Part shown: one piece after another, positions 52,115-60,167 of the stretch
Layout: the number at the start of each line of letters is the position of its first letter
How positions within the stretch are numbered: position 1 is the stretch's first letter
Origin: Dehalococcoidia bacterium
Lineage (GTDB): Bacteria > Chloroflexota > Dehalococcoidia > Lucifugimonadales > Australimonadaceae
Reading direction: 5' to 3'
DNA: 63,409 nt
Assembly (NCBI GenBank): GCA_022449765.1
Contig: JAKUPZ010000010.1
Span: forward strand, 1 to 63,409
Notes under the pieces: generated by a model
Told to the model about the DNA's origin: nothing
The model's database searches: none
Seen by the model: only the letters and a program-made list of their open reading frames with translations
Made by a program: the position numbers and the translations under genes

Positions 52115-53022
52115 GATTTTTTGCTTACTAAACTTATCCAATCGTCATCTTGGAATTGCTCAATAATTTGAAAACCATTGTTACTAAATGAATCTGCTAC
52201 TTCCTTTAGTCGATTCATAAGTATTCCAGATGTAATCAAGGTACCATTTGGTTTCAAGCTACGATTCAACTCAGGGGCTAATTTTGCAAGTACTACTGAA
52301 TTGACGTTAGCCAATGTCAAATCAGACCATTCGAAAGGTATATTTGGGTTTGGTAGCGACCCGTTGTAAAAGCGGACTTTCCCCGAAACGGCGTTTGATA
52401 CCAAATTCTCCCTTCCCGCTTTTACCGCTACTGAGTCAATTTCAACTCCAAGTACTTTTGCAGCTCCTAGTTTGGCCGCTCCGATACTTAATATTCCCGA
52501 TCCGGATCCAACATCAAGTACATTATCTGCGGGCTTTATGAATTCCTCTAAGCATTGCAATGTTCGTCTTGTTGTAGGGTGGTGGCCAGTACCAAATGCT
52601 AGCCCTGGGTCAATTTCAATTACGATACTTTTACTATCTGGCTCAAGTTTATGCCAAGGAGGTTGTACTATTATGTGCTTCCCAATTCGTAGCGGAGTGA
52701 AATGAGCCTTCCAAGCGTTTTCCCATTCGCTTTCTTCAATCTTTCTTTCTTCAAATTGTTCCAGTTCAGTTAATTTACCGATCAATTGCAGCCCTATGTG
52801 CAACATTTCTTGGTTTGTTTTAAAAGCAGGAGTTTGAGGAATGTAAGTTCTGAGTATTGCGCTAGGACTTTCTGGCGGGGATTCTCCCTCGTCGGGATTC
52901 CATCCGCCTTCATGTTCAATCACAAGGCCGTCTTTACCGTATTTTTTGAATAGCTCCGCTACTGGTTCTACGTATTCAAAAGGGACTTTTACTTTGAATT
53001 CGATCCAAAAGCTTTCTGTCAT
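52111..53022 (-). CDS. prmA: Ribosomal protein L11 methyltransferase
   Basis: It trimethylates L11 using SAM. The N-terminal substrate domain is followed by DPGLAFGTGHHPTTR and the SAM motif DVGSGSGILSIGAAKLGA, then DLTLANVNSVVL; 303 residues. It overlaps dnaJ by one base and is the last gene of hrcA-dnaJ-prmA, a frequent arrangement. Confidence 0.95.
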   Translation of the reverse strand: MTESFWIEFKVKVPFEYVEPVAELFKKYGKDGLVIEHEGGWNPDEGESPPESPSAILRTYIPQTPAFKTNQEMLHIGLQLIGKLTELEQFEERKIEESEWENAWKAHFTPLRIGKHIIVQPPWHKLEPDSKSIVIEIDPGLAFGTGHHPTTRRTLQCLEEFIKPADNVLDVGSGSGILSIGAAKLGAAKVLGVEIDSVAVKAGRENLVSNAVSGKVRFYNGSLPNPNIPFEWSDLTLANVNSVVLAKLAPELNRSLKPNGTLITSGILMNRLKEVADSFSNNGFQIIEQFQDDDWISLVSKKS

Positions 53023-54086
53023 TAAGACTCTTTCATGGACTTTTGGAGCTTTTCTAGAAGATCACGTTGTTCCTTGGATAGTTTTGAGGGAGTGGCAACA
53101 TGGATACTGACAATATGATCACCGCGCCGACCATTTTTGTTGAGGTGGGGTATACCTTTGGACTTAAGCCTCAATACTTCGCCAGATTGTGTACCCGATG
53201 GAATTTTTACTTCCACTATTCCATCGAGCGTAGGAATCTCGACTGTAGTGCCAAGTGCAGCTTCTGGGAAATTCACCTCCAGATCGGACAGAACATTATT
53301 CTCAGCACGTTTGAAAATGCTATGCTTCATAATTCGAATATTTACCAAAAGGTCGCCTGCTTGGCCACCATAATCACCGGCATCGCCTTGCCCATCTAGG
53401 CTGAGATTTGCTCCTTCAAATACACCTGCTGGTATCGGAATTTTAATTTTATGAGATTTGTTTTCCCGTCCTCGCCCTCTGCAGGCCTTGCAAGGGTTGA
53501 GAATTTTTTCTCCACTTCCAGTACAAACGTTGCATATTGCCTCTGTTACGAATTGACCAAAAACAGAGCGTTGAGTACGTCGAACTTTGCCACTGCCCTG
53601 GCAATTAATGCACTGCTCTGGATTTGTACCGGGCTCTGATTTACTCCCAGCGCATGTTGCGCATTTTTCTACTCTGGTAATTTCAATTTCTTTGGTTATT
53701 CCAAATGCGGCTTCTTCAAATGTGAGGGAAATATTTGTCTGTAGTGTTCTTCCTGATCTAGCTCTGGAGCGCTGAGTGGTTCCGCCTCCAAAAAATGCAT
53801 CAAATATGTCGCCAAATCCCCCAAAAACATCAAATCCCTCAAAGCCTTGACCTCCGGATGAATTTACTCCGGCGTGCCCAAATTGATCATATTTTGCACG
53901 TCTATTTGGGTCGCTTAATATCTGGTAGGCTTCGTTGACTTCCTTGAATTTCGCATCGGCACCTGGTTCTTTATTACGATCTGGATGAAATTCCATCGCC
54001 TTTTTGCGGAACGCTTTGCGTACTTCTTCCTCGTTGGCATTTCTATTAATGCCTAATGTTTCGTAATAATCTCTTTTTGTGGTCAT
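53022..54086 (-). CDS. dnaJ: Chaperone protein DnaJ
   Basis: Hsp40 co-chaperone of DnaK. The J domain has HPD at 34-36, followed by a G/F region, four zinc-binding CxxCxG repeats (CATCAGS, CINCQGSG, CNVCTGSG, CKACRGRG) and the C-terminal substrate domain; 354 residues. It starts 2 nt after hrcA. grpE and dnaK are not adjacent, so this operon encodes HrcA and DnaJ only. Confidence 0.96.
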   Translation of the reverse strand: MTTKRDYYETLGINRNANEEEVRKAFRKKAMEFHPDRNKEPGADAKFKEVNEAYQILSDPNRRAKYDQFGHAGVNSSGGQGFEGFDVFGGFGDIFDAFFGGGTTQRSRARSGRTLQTNISLTFEEAAFGITKEIEITRVEKCATCAGSKSEPGTNPEQCINCQGSGKVRRTQRSVFGQFVTEAICNVCTGSGEKILNPCKACRGRGRENKSHKIKIPIPAGVFEGANLSLDGQGDAGDYGGQAGDLLVNIRIMKHSIFKRAENNVLSDLEVNFPEAALGTTVEIPTLDGIVEVKIPSGTQSGEVLRLKSKGIPHLNKNGRRGDHIVSIHVATPSKLSKEQRDLLEKLQKSMKES

Positions 54087-54088
54087 AT

Positions 54089-55159
54089 CTATTGAGGATT
54101 CTCTAGGGCTAGGATCAGTTCATTTAGAAACTTAGATAAGTATTGGACACTGGCAATTGCTTTCCCGTAATCCATCCTAGTAGGCCCAAGTGTGCCAATT
54201 ATTCCCATGTCTCCGCCTGGAGTCCCGTAAGTTGCATATACGATACTGTACGGTCGGAGGCTTTCCTCATGACTTTCTTCACCGATGATTACTTTTACTT
54301 CTGATGGTACAGAGGGTTCTGCAAAAATCTTTGATAAGGATCGCTCTTCTAATACTCCTGCAGCATCCTGAGCTTTCTGTCGCGATTGAAATTCAGGTTG
54401 GTTTAGTAAATTGCGTAGCCCATTGGTGTATAAAATTTGGGTATCGTTTTTTTGTACATCAGTCAGAACATGGATTGTTTCAGTTATCACCGCATCATAA
54501 AGCGTAGATTCGCTACTTCTGCTATCCCACAATTTACGAAGATCACCTGCACTGCAACCTGTAATAATAGTATTCAAGTGGTTTGCAGTATCAGTCATAG
54601 CATTTTGATCAACGGCCCCTTCGAAACGAACCATCCGTTGACTTACCCTAGCTTCCTGCATAACGACTACCAATAAAGCATCATTGTCATGTAGGTGCAC
54701 CAATTGTATTTGCTTAACACGCGCTACTACTGGCTTAATTGTCGTTGCAATAGTCAAATTGGTGACGGCGCTTGATAGTACCTCCGCTGCACTTTTGGCC
54801 CAAAGTATTGGATCTGCTGTATCTGGGTGTATAGATTTTCGGACGTTACTTTCAAAATTATCGGGCAATTGTGACGACTTGATAGTTCTCTCTACGTAAA
54901 AACGATAGCCAGGGTCAGAAGGAATACCTCCTGAAGAGGAATGCGGCCTTGAGATATAGCCAAGTTCTTCAATCTCAGCCATATCGTTGCGGATAGTTGC
55001 GGGGCTGACATGTAACGCATACCTTTTTACTAGTTGCTGAGAGGCAACCGGCACCGCCGTTTGAATATAATCTGCAACTATTATTTCAAGCAGCGTCTGT
55101 CGACGTAAGTTAAGGCCTGCAGGTTGATTATGTGTTGTATTAGCAGTCGATGTATCCAA
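54089..55159 (-). CDS. hrcA: Heat-inducible transcription repressor HrcA
   Basis: It represses heat-shock genes at CIRCE. The N-terminal winged helix has RRQTLLEIIVADYI, PVASQQLVKRY and SPATIRNDMAEIEELGYI; then HSSSGGIPSDPGYRFYVE; the C-terminal GTLGPTRMDYGKAIASV is canonical. It is 356 residues from a TTG with GGAGG upstream; no other usable start lies between that and the helix. A CIRCE spans this start codon. Confidence 0.95.
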   Translation of the reverse strand: MDTSTANTTHNQPAGLNLRRQTLLEIIVADYIQTAVPVASQQLVKRYALHVSPATIRNDMAEIEELGYISRPHSSSGGIPSDPGYRFYVERTIKSSQLPDNFESNVRKSIHPDTADPILWAKSAAEVLSSAVTNLTIATTIKPVVARVKQIQLVHLHDNDALLVVVMQEARVSQRMVRFEGAVDQNAMTDTANHLNTIITGCSAGDLRKLWDSRSSESTLYDAVITETIHVLTDVQKNDTQILYTNGLRNLLNQPEFQSRQKAQDAAGVLEERSLSKIFAEPSVPSEVKVIIGEESHEESLRPYSIVYATYGTPGGDMGIIGTLGPTRMDYGKAIASVQYLSKFLNELILALENPQ

Positions 55160-55166
55160 GTGCTAA
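55140..55166. promoter_or_regulatory. CIRCE element (HrcA operator) overlapping the hrcA start codon
   Basis: TTAGCAGTC-N9-AAGTGCTAA on the + strand matches the consensus TTAGCACTC-N9-GAGTGCTAA at 16 of 18 positions with exact spacing. It covers the TTG start (55159-55157) and lies just downstream of a good promoter, so HrcA would autoregulate hrcA-dnaJ-prmA. Confidence 0.88.
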
Positions 55167-55179
55167 CGCTCCTCCGACG

Positions 55180-55209
55180 AATGTAGCATTGGAGTTGTCG
55201 TCGAGTCAA
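55180..55209 (-). promoter_or_regulatory. Promoter of hrcA-dnaJ-prmA
   Basis: On the minus strand: TTGACT (55209-55204), 18 nt, TACATT (55185-55180) preceded by TGC (extended -10). The start would be near 55173, shortly before the CIRCE. Confidence 0.6.
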
Positions 55210-55215
55210 CGACAA
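55195..55215. promoter_or_regulatory. 21-bp inverted repeat centred on the hrcA -35
   Basis: TTGTCGT-N7-ACGACAA, perfect 7-bp arms, with the -35 hexamer lying in its centre. It is unrelated to CIRCE and is placed as an operator for a second regulator. Confidence 0.5.
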
Positions 55216-55272
55216 ACCCAATGGATTGTAAAATTGGATGGTATTGGTATTGTGAAATCAATCTCAATTAGA

Positions 55273-55301
55273 TTGACTCATTAGGATGCTTTTGCTAGAG
55301 T
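55273..55301 (+). promoter_or_regulatory. Promoter of guaB3
   Basis: TTGACT (55273-55278), 17 nt, TAGAGT (55296-55301). A leader of ~28 nt precedes the ATG, which has a GGGGG SD. Confidence 0.55.
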
Positions 55302-55335
55302 CGTTTCTCAATACACAGCACTAAATGGGGGCCAA

Positions 55336-56487
55336 ATGGTACTACCTGGAATTCAACTTCGAGAATTGCGTAGGACCTACGGTTTTGAGGAAGTTGCGAT
55401 TGTTCCAGGTGACGTTACTACCAACCCCGACCTTTCTCGTACAGATCTCTCCATAGGGCCCTATAATTTCACAATTCCAATACTTGCTTCGGCTATGGAC
55501 GCCATAGTTGATCCTCAATTTGCTGGATTGATGGCTAGTGCTGGTGGCCTTGGAGTCATGAATCTAGAAGGCTTGTATTGTAGATATGAAGATCCTACTG
55601 ACGCCTTAAAGGAAATTAGCTCTGCTCCTAAGGAGAACGTCACTGATGTGCTTCAGCGTGTTTACACGGCGAAATTCAATGAAAACCTTGTGGGGAGGCG
55701 CGTCGAGGAAATCAAGGCAACTGGTGCTGTGGCAGCAGTCTCTGTCACTCCGCAAGGTACTAAACGTCTAGCGCCTCTAGCTGTTGAAGCTGGTGCAGAT
55801 ATCATTGTAGTCCAATCTACTGTTACTACTGCTCGACATATTTCTAATAGCTTTACAGGACTACGCCTCAATGAATTAACTTCCCAGATAGGCGTACCGG
55901 TACTTGTTGGCAATACCGTCACAAGTAGTGCCTCACTAGAGTTAATGGAGCAGGGGATTGATGGGATTCTAGTTGGTGTTGGCCCTGGAGCTGCATGTAC
56001 AACACGTGACGTTACTGGAGTGGGGGTCCCACAGGTTTCAGCTACATTGGAAGTTGCTGCAGCTCGAGACGAATTTTTTGCGCGTACTGGAAAATACGTT
56101 ACGGTTATTACTGATGGTGGTATACGAATCGGGGGAGATCTTTGTAAGGCTATAGCTGCTGGTGCAGACGGTGTAATGATTGGTACTCCTTTTGCACAAA
56201 CAAACGAGGCTCCTGGTGGAGGTTTTAACTGGGGCATGGCTAGCCCACACCCTGCTTTACCACGAGGAACTCGTATCAACGTTGGGGTGCGAGCAAGTCT
56301 CGATGAAGTGCTTTTTGGGCCTAGTCATCGTACTGATGGAACACAAAACCTTGTTGGTGCTTTGCAAATTAGTATGAGTATGGTCGGAGCACAAACGGTA
56401 AAAGAATTCCATGAAAAAGCTGAACTTGTAGTTGCACCAACAATCGCAACGGAAGGCAAAATTTTCCAGCGATCTGGGCAGATTTAA
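55336..56487 (+). CDS. guaB3: GuaB3-type IMP dehydrogenase-family protein
   Basis: A 383-residue IMPDH/GMPR-superfamily barrel without CBS domains. The NAD/nucleotide cysteine loop is GVGPGAACTTR, with the Cys retained, and TDGGIRIGGDLCKAIAAGADGVMIG is the phosphate loop (in pieces). DVTTNPDLSRTDLSIG and LASAMDAIVDP match the GuaB3 group, not the classical ~490-residue GuaB. Members in actinobacteria and cyanobacteria have been linked to IMPDH- or GMP-reductase-type purine conversions; activity here is open. Confidence 0.88.
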   Translation: MVLPGIQLRELRRTYGFEEVAIVPGDVTTNPDLSRTDLSIGPYNFTIPILASAMDAIVDPQFAGLMASAGGLGVMNLEGLYCRYEDPTDALKEISSAPKENVTDVLQRVYTAKFNENLVGRRVEEIKATGAVAAVSVTPQGTKRLAPLAVEAGADIIVVQSTVTTARHISNSFTGLRLNELTSQIGVPVLVGNTVTSSASLELMEQGIDGILVGVGPGAACTTRDVTGVGVPQVSATLEVAAARDEFFARTGKYVTVITDGGIRIGGDLCKAIAAGADGVMIGTPFAQTNEAPGGGFNWGMASPHPALPRGTRINVGVRASLDEVLFGPSHRTDGTQNLVGALQISMSMVGAQTVKEFHEKAELVVAPTIATEGKIFQRSGQI

Positions 56488-56518
56488 TTATAGATATACA
56501 CAAATGCTATAAGTATGT

Positions 56519-56548
56519 TTGACCAGAATTCCTTTTTATAAGTATCCT
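56519..56548 (+). promoter_or_regulatory. Candidate promoter of the P1 peptidase-pan operon
   Basis: TTGACC (56519-56524), 18 nt, TATCCT (56543-56548), ~85 nt before the ATG at 56634. It is moderate by sequence. Confidence 0.4.
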
Positions 56549-56633
56549 AAATCTGCATCTGACCGCTCGGCAGATAGCTTTTCCATAGAATTTCTCTTTG
56601 ATATGCGTATCGATAAGAGGTGAGTTCGATCTT

Positions 56634-57617
56634 ATGAACGGTACATTGACAGATGTTCACGGTCTTAAAGTAGGCCACTATACCGATCTCAGCAATGCTA
56701 CGGGTTGTACCGTCATAATTGCTGAAGAAGGTGCAGTACCTGGAGTTGATGTTAGAGGAGCTGCGCCTGGCACTAGAGAAACTGATCTTATTCGCGCTGA
56801 AAATACTATAGAAAAAATCAATGCCATAGTTCTGAGTGGCGGTAGTGCATTTGGTCTGGATTCTGCATCTGGTGTGATGAAATACCTAGCAGAAAAGAAT
56901 ATTGGACATATGGTCGGAAAGCATGTGATCCCTATTATCCCCTCAGCTATTATTTTTGATTTGAACATAGGAAATTCCGTGACTCCTAATGCCGCGAATG
57001 GTTATCTTGCTGCGTCTGTCGCTGTCGCAGATACCGTACCGCAAGGTACTGTCGGGGCTGGTACTGGTGCGACTGTGGGTAAGGCTTTAGGTATAGATAA
57101 TGCGATGAAAGGCGGCTTGGGTAGTTACTCTATAGATTTAGGGGACGGTGTTGTGCTGTCCGCATTAGTGGTTGTTAATTCTGTTGGTGGAGTACATGAC
57201 GCCTATGATGGAAAGCTTTTAGCTGGCCCCAATGCAATAGGTGGTCGACCAGAAGACAGTTTTTCGATTTTTGCTGATCACAATTATGGTAAACAGAAAT
57301 CCATTCAACCTGAGCATTTAGGGAACACAACTATAGGCGTAGTTGCCACGAATGTTAATTTAACAAAGGCCCAATCTAACCGATTGGCAATGATAGCGCA
57401 TGACGGATTAGCCCTAGCTATTAGGCCCACACATACTATCCACGATGGTGACACTATGTTTGCGCTTGCTACTGGTGAAATTGACGCATCCGATGAATTC
57501 CCGCGCTTGGTTGCACTTACACCCCTAGTAGTAAGCAGGGCAATTGTTGCTGCAGTGCAGAATGCTACATCACTTTATGGGTTTCCCAGTGCAAGTAAGG
57601 GCAAAAATGAGCAGTGA
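56634..57617 (+). CDS. P1-family (DmpA/NylC-like) N-terminal-nucleophile peptidase/amidohydrolase
   Basis: A 327-residue protein that should self-cleave. GTLTDVHGLKVGHYTD is the family N-terminus, VLSGGSAFGLDSASGVM the oxyanion region, and N231-T232 in GNTTIGVVATN matches the Asn-Thr autocleavage site of NylC-type enzymes (Ser in DmpA). Known members are D-/beta-aminopeptidases and nylon-oligomer hydrolases. ATG 56634 is preferred to a TTG 36 nt upstream. It overlaps the next gene by 11 nt, so it is tied to the pantothenate cluster. Confidence 0.85.
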   Translation: MNGTLTDVHGLKVGHYTDLSNATGCTVIIAEEGAVPGVDVRGAAPGTRETDLIRAENTIEKINAIVLSGGSAFGLDSASGVMKYLAEKNIGHMVGKHVIPIIPSAIIFDLNIGNSVTPNAANGYLAASVAVADTVPQGTVGAGTGATVGKALGIDNAMKGGLGSYSIDLGDGVVLSALVVVNSVGGVHDAYDGKLLAGPNAIGGRPEDSFSIFADHNYGKQKSIQPEHLGNTTIGVVATNVNLTKAQSNRLAMIAHDGLALAIRPTHTIHDGDTMFALATGEIDASDEFPRLVALTPLVVSRAIVAAVQNATSLYGFPSASKGKNEQ

Positions 57618-58473
57618 AAATTTTAGAATTGGTTTCATTGGAGCAGGCAGACTGGCGCAAATTTTGGCGCCTGCTTTGCATGATAAGGGATATTTAATTA
57701 CTTCAATCTCAAGTCGTTCGCATAGTTCTGCCGTTGCTCTTAGTGAAAGAATTCCTGGTTCATGTGTTAGTGAAATCAAAGATGTTGATGCTGATTTAAT
57801 ATTTATAACGACTTCAGATTCAGCTATCTCTGAGGTTGCATCTAACGTTTACTGGAATTCAAGGCAATATGCGGTTCATTGTAGTGGAGCTTCTTCATTA
57901 GAGAAACTGGACTACGCTAAAAGAATGGGTGCAAGCGTTGGTTCTTGGCATCCTTACCAAACGTTTAATAAATTTACTTCCCTTGAGGGTGTTACCTTTG
58001 GTATTCAGGCTGAAGTTTCTTTGACAGAAATATTGAGAGAAATGACATTGAATCTTGGCGGAATACCCATAGAGATTCCGTCTGATTTACGCCCTTTGTA
58101 CCACGCTTCATCAGTTATGAGCTGCGGGTATTTAGCTACTTTAATTTATTCGGCTGCATTATTGTGGACTAGTACAGGTCTTTCTGAAGAGAAAGGATTT
58201 AATGCTATCTTAAAAATAGCAAGGTCTACTCTGGATGCTATAGAAGAACTTGGAGTGCCCAGTGCAATGACGGGTCCGATTATTAGAGGTGATAAAGGAA
58301 CAGTAAATTTGCATAAGGACTTAATAGAAAGGCACTTACCTTCATTATGGCCGTTTTATGAGCAAATTAGCCTATTGTCAGTCATGATTGCACAGGAAAA
58401 TGGTATTTCGGATAGTAATGTGGATTGGTCAGATATCTTCAGGATTGGGCAAGAGGAACTACAATGCGATTAA
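57607..58473 (+). CDS. Rossmann-like/DUF2520 oxidoreductase in the pantothenate operon
   Basis: A 288-residue protein. The NAD(P) loop is GFIGAGRLAQILAPAL, followed by ISSRSHSSA, DLIFITTSDSAISEVA, a GSWHPYQTF motif and a C-terminal helical DUF2520 domain like that of 6-phosphogluconate/ketopantoate-reductase folds. ATG 57607 is used; it overlaps the upstream gene by 11 nt and panB by 10 nt. Its place before panB-panC suggests a role in pantoate formation, possibly ketopantoate reduction; not proven. Confidence 0.82.
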   Translation: MSSENFRIGFIGAGRLAQILAPALHDKGYLITSISSRSHSSAVALSERIPGSCVSEIKDVDADLIFITTSDSAISEVASNVYWNSRQYAVHCSGASSLEKLDYAKRMGASVGSWHPYQTFNKFTSLEGVTFGIQAEVSLTEILREMTLNLGGIPIEIPSDLRPLYHASSVMSCGYLATLIYSAALLWTSTGLSEEKGFNAILKIARSTLDAIEELGVPSAMTGPIIRGDKGTVNLHKDLIERHLPSLWPFYEQISLLSVMIAQENGISDSNVDWSDIFRIGQEELQCD

Positions 58474-59303
58474 GAACAACTGCTCTAAAAGAGATGAAAC
58501 TAGCAGGTAATCAGATTACGTGCATTACTGCTTATGATTACCAAATGGCCCTACTTGTAGAAGAGGCATCAATCGAAGTGATACTTGTAGGAGATAGCTT
58601 AGGCAATACTGTATTAGGTTACGACTCAACTATCCCGGTCACTCTAAACGACATGATTCACCATACTAAAGCGGTGGCAAGAGCTTCCAAGTCCTCACTA
58701 ATTGTTGCGGATATGCCGTTCCTTACCTATAACGTAACTATTGAAGAGTCTTTACGAAATGCTGGGCGCTTAATACAAGAGGGGGGTGCACAGGCAGTGA
58801 AACTTGAAGGCGGGAAGCCCGTTGCAAATGTAATTCGCAAACTAACTGAACTAGGAATTCCTGTAATGGGGCACTTAGGGCTAACTCCACAGTCAGTACA
58901 TCAAATGGGTGGTTATATGGTTCAAGCTCGGACTTTTGATCAGGCAAAAAATTTGATCGAAGACGCACAAATCCTCCAAGAATCTGGCGCATTTGCAGTT
59001 GTGCTTGAGGCTGTCCCGTCAGAACTTGCAAAACTAGTTACCGAAAGATTATCGATTCCAACTATCGGAATTGGTGCTGGCAATTATTGTGATGGCCAAA
59101 TTCAAGTAATTAATGACATTTTAGGGTTTAGTTCACACTCTCCCAGGCATTCAAAGCAATATGCAGATATTAACGCGGTGGTTTTGAATGCCTTGAATGG
59201 CTATGCCCAGGAAGTGCGCGACGGTAAATTCCCAACCTCAAAAGAATCTTCCTATATTGATTCGCAAGTACTAAATGATTTACTTGCAGATAAAGATCTA
59301 TAG
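58464..59303 (+). CDS. panB: 3-methyl-2-oxobutanoate hydroxymethyltransferase
   Basis: It makes ketopantoate from 2-ketoisovalerate and methylene-THF. Motifs are ITCITAYDYQMA, VILVGDSLGNTVLGYDSTIPVTL (in pieces), MGHLGLTPQSVHQMGGY, and IGIGAGNYCDGQIQV. It is 279 residues from ATG 58464, with AAGAGGA upstream; an earlier in-frame codon lies in the DUF2520 gene. panC follows 2 nt later. Confidence 0.96.
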   Translation: MRLRTTALKEMKLAGNQITCITAYDYQMALLVEEASIEVILVGDSLGNTVLGYDSTIPVTLNDMIHHTKAVARASKSSLIVADMPFLTYNVTIEESLRNAGRLIQEGGAQAVKLEGGKPVANVIRKLTELGIPVMGHLGLTPQSVHQMGGYMVQARTFDQAKNLIEDAQILQESGAFAVVLEAVPSELAKLVTERLSIPTIGIGAGNYCDGQIQVINDILGFSSHSPRHSKQYADINAVVLNALNGYAQEVRDGKFPTSKESSYIDSQVLNDLLADKDL

Positions 59304-59305
59304 CT

Positions 59306-60139
59306 TTGCGGGTATTCGAATCGAAAACTTGCCTAGATAAATTCTTGGAAGATTGCTCAAAACCAATTGGGTTAGTTCCAACGATGGGCGCATTACATCA
59401 AGGCCATATATCTCTAATTCAACAGGCTCGTAAAGAGTGCACTACAGTTATAGTTTCAATTTTTGTAAATCCTACTCAATTCAATAGCACAGAAGACTAC
59501 GATAGTTATCCAAGAACTTTAAATGACGATTTATTTAAGTTGCGGGATGAATGTGTAGATGGTGTTTATATTCCAAGCATTTCAGCTATGTACCCGGAAG
59601 GGTTTTCTACTTCGGTAAGTGTTAATGGGCCAGCTCAAGGTTTGGAGAGCGACATGCGCCCCGGTCATTTCAACGGAGTTGTACTTGTAGTGACAAAGCT
59701 TCTGAACCAAGTATCTCCAGATCGAATCTATTTGGGTCAAAAAGATGCCCAGCAAGTTGCAGTGATAACGCAGCTCGTAAATGACTTAGATTTTTCTGTA
59801 GGTATCACCGTATGCCCAACGGTACGAGAAGAGGATGGACTTGCAATTAGCAGTAGAAATGTTCGATTGGATTTAGAACAACGGAACGCAGCAGCAATTA
59901 TTTTTAAGGCACTTGCTGCAACTAGAGATCGATATCGTGCGGGCAATCATAATATGGCGGAACTGGAAAAAGGGTGTAGGAAAATTCTTGAAAGTGAGCA
60001 TTTAATAAGTACCATTGAGTATATTGAAATGATAAATCCCAGTACTTTTGAAAAATGGGATGGCTTAGGTGATTGTTTGCTATTAGTATCAGTCAAGCTA
60101 GGTGACATAAGGCTGATAGACAACGTCCTGATGGACTGA
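59306..60139 (+). CDS. panC: Pantothenate synthetase
   Basis: It joins pantoate and beta-alanine using ATP. The N-terminal VPTMGALHQGHISLI contains the HIGH-like H-x-G-H, then VSIFVNPTQFNS, MRPGHFNGVVLVVTKL, YLGQKDAQQ and ISSRNVRL; 277 residues. The start is TTG 2 nt after panB. panD (beta-alanine supply) is not in the window. Confidence 0.96.
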   Translation: MRVFESKTCLDKFLEDCSKPIGLVPTMGALHQGHISLIQQARKECTTVIVSIFVNPTQFNSTEDYDSYPRTLNDDLFKLRDECVDGVYIPSISAMYPEGFSTSVSVNGPAQGLESDMRPGHFNGVVLVVTKLLNQVSPDRIYLGQKDAQQVAVITQLVNDLDFSVGITVCPTVREEDGLAISSRNVRLDLEQRNAAAIIFKALAATRDRYRAGNHNMAELEKGCRKILESEHLISTIEYIEMINPSTFEKWDGLGDCLLLVSVKLGDIRLIDNVLMD

Positions 60140-60155
60140 TCCCTTTGTTTGGGTC

Positions 60156-60161
60156 TACACT
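60156..60161 (+). promoter_or_regulatory. -10 of the PAC2 gene (leaderless type)
   Basis: TACACT, then TGAAGC, then ATG at 60168: hexamer-N6-ATG again. The only purine-rich stretch, GAAG, is 1 nt from the ATG. Confidence 0.5.
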
Positions 60162-60167
60162 TGAAGC

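Noticed and set aside
55662-56279. 205-codon minus-strand open frame inside guaB3
   Set aside because: Fully antisense to a well-conserved gene, with Thr/Pro/Ala-rich shadow composition and no SD.
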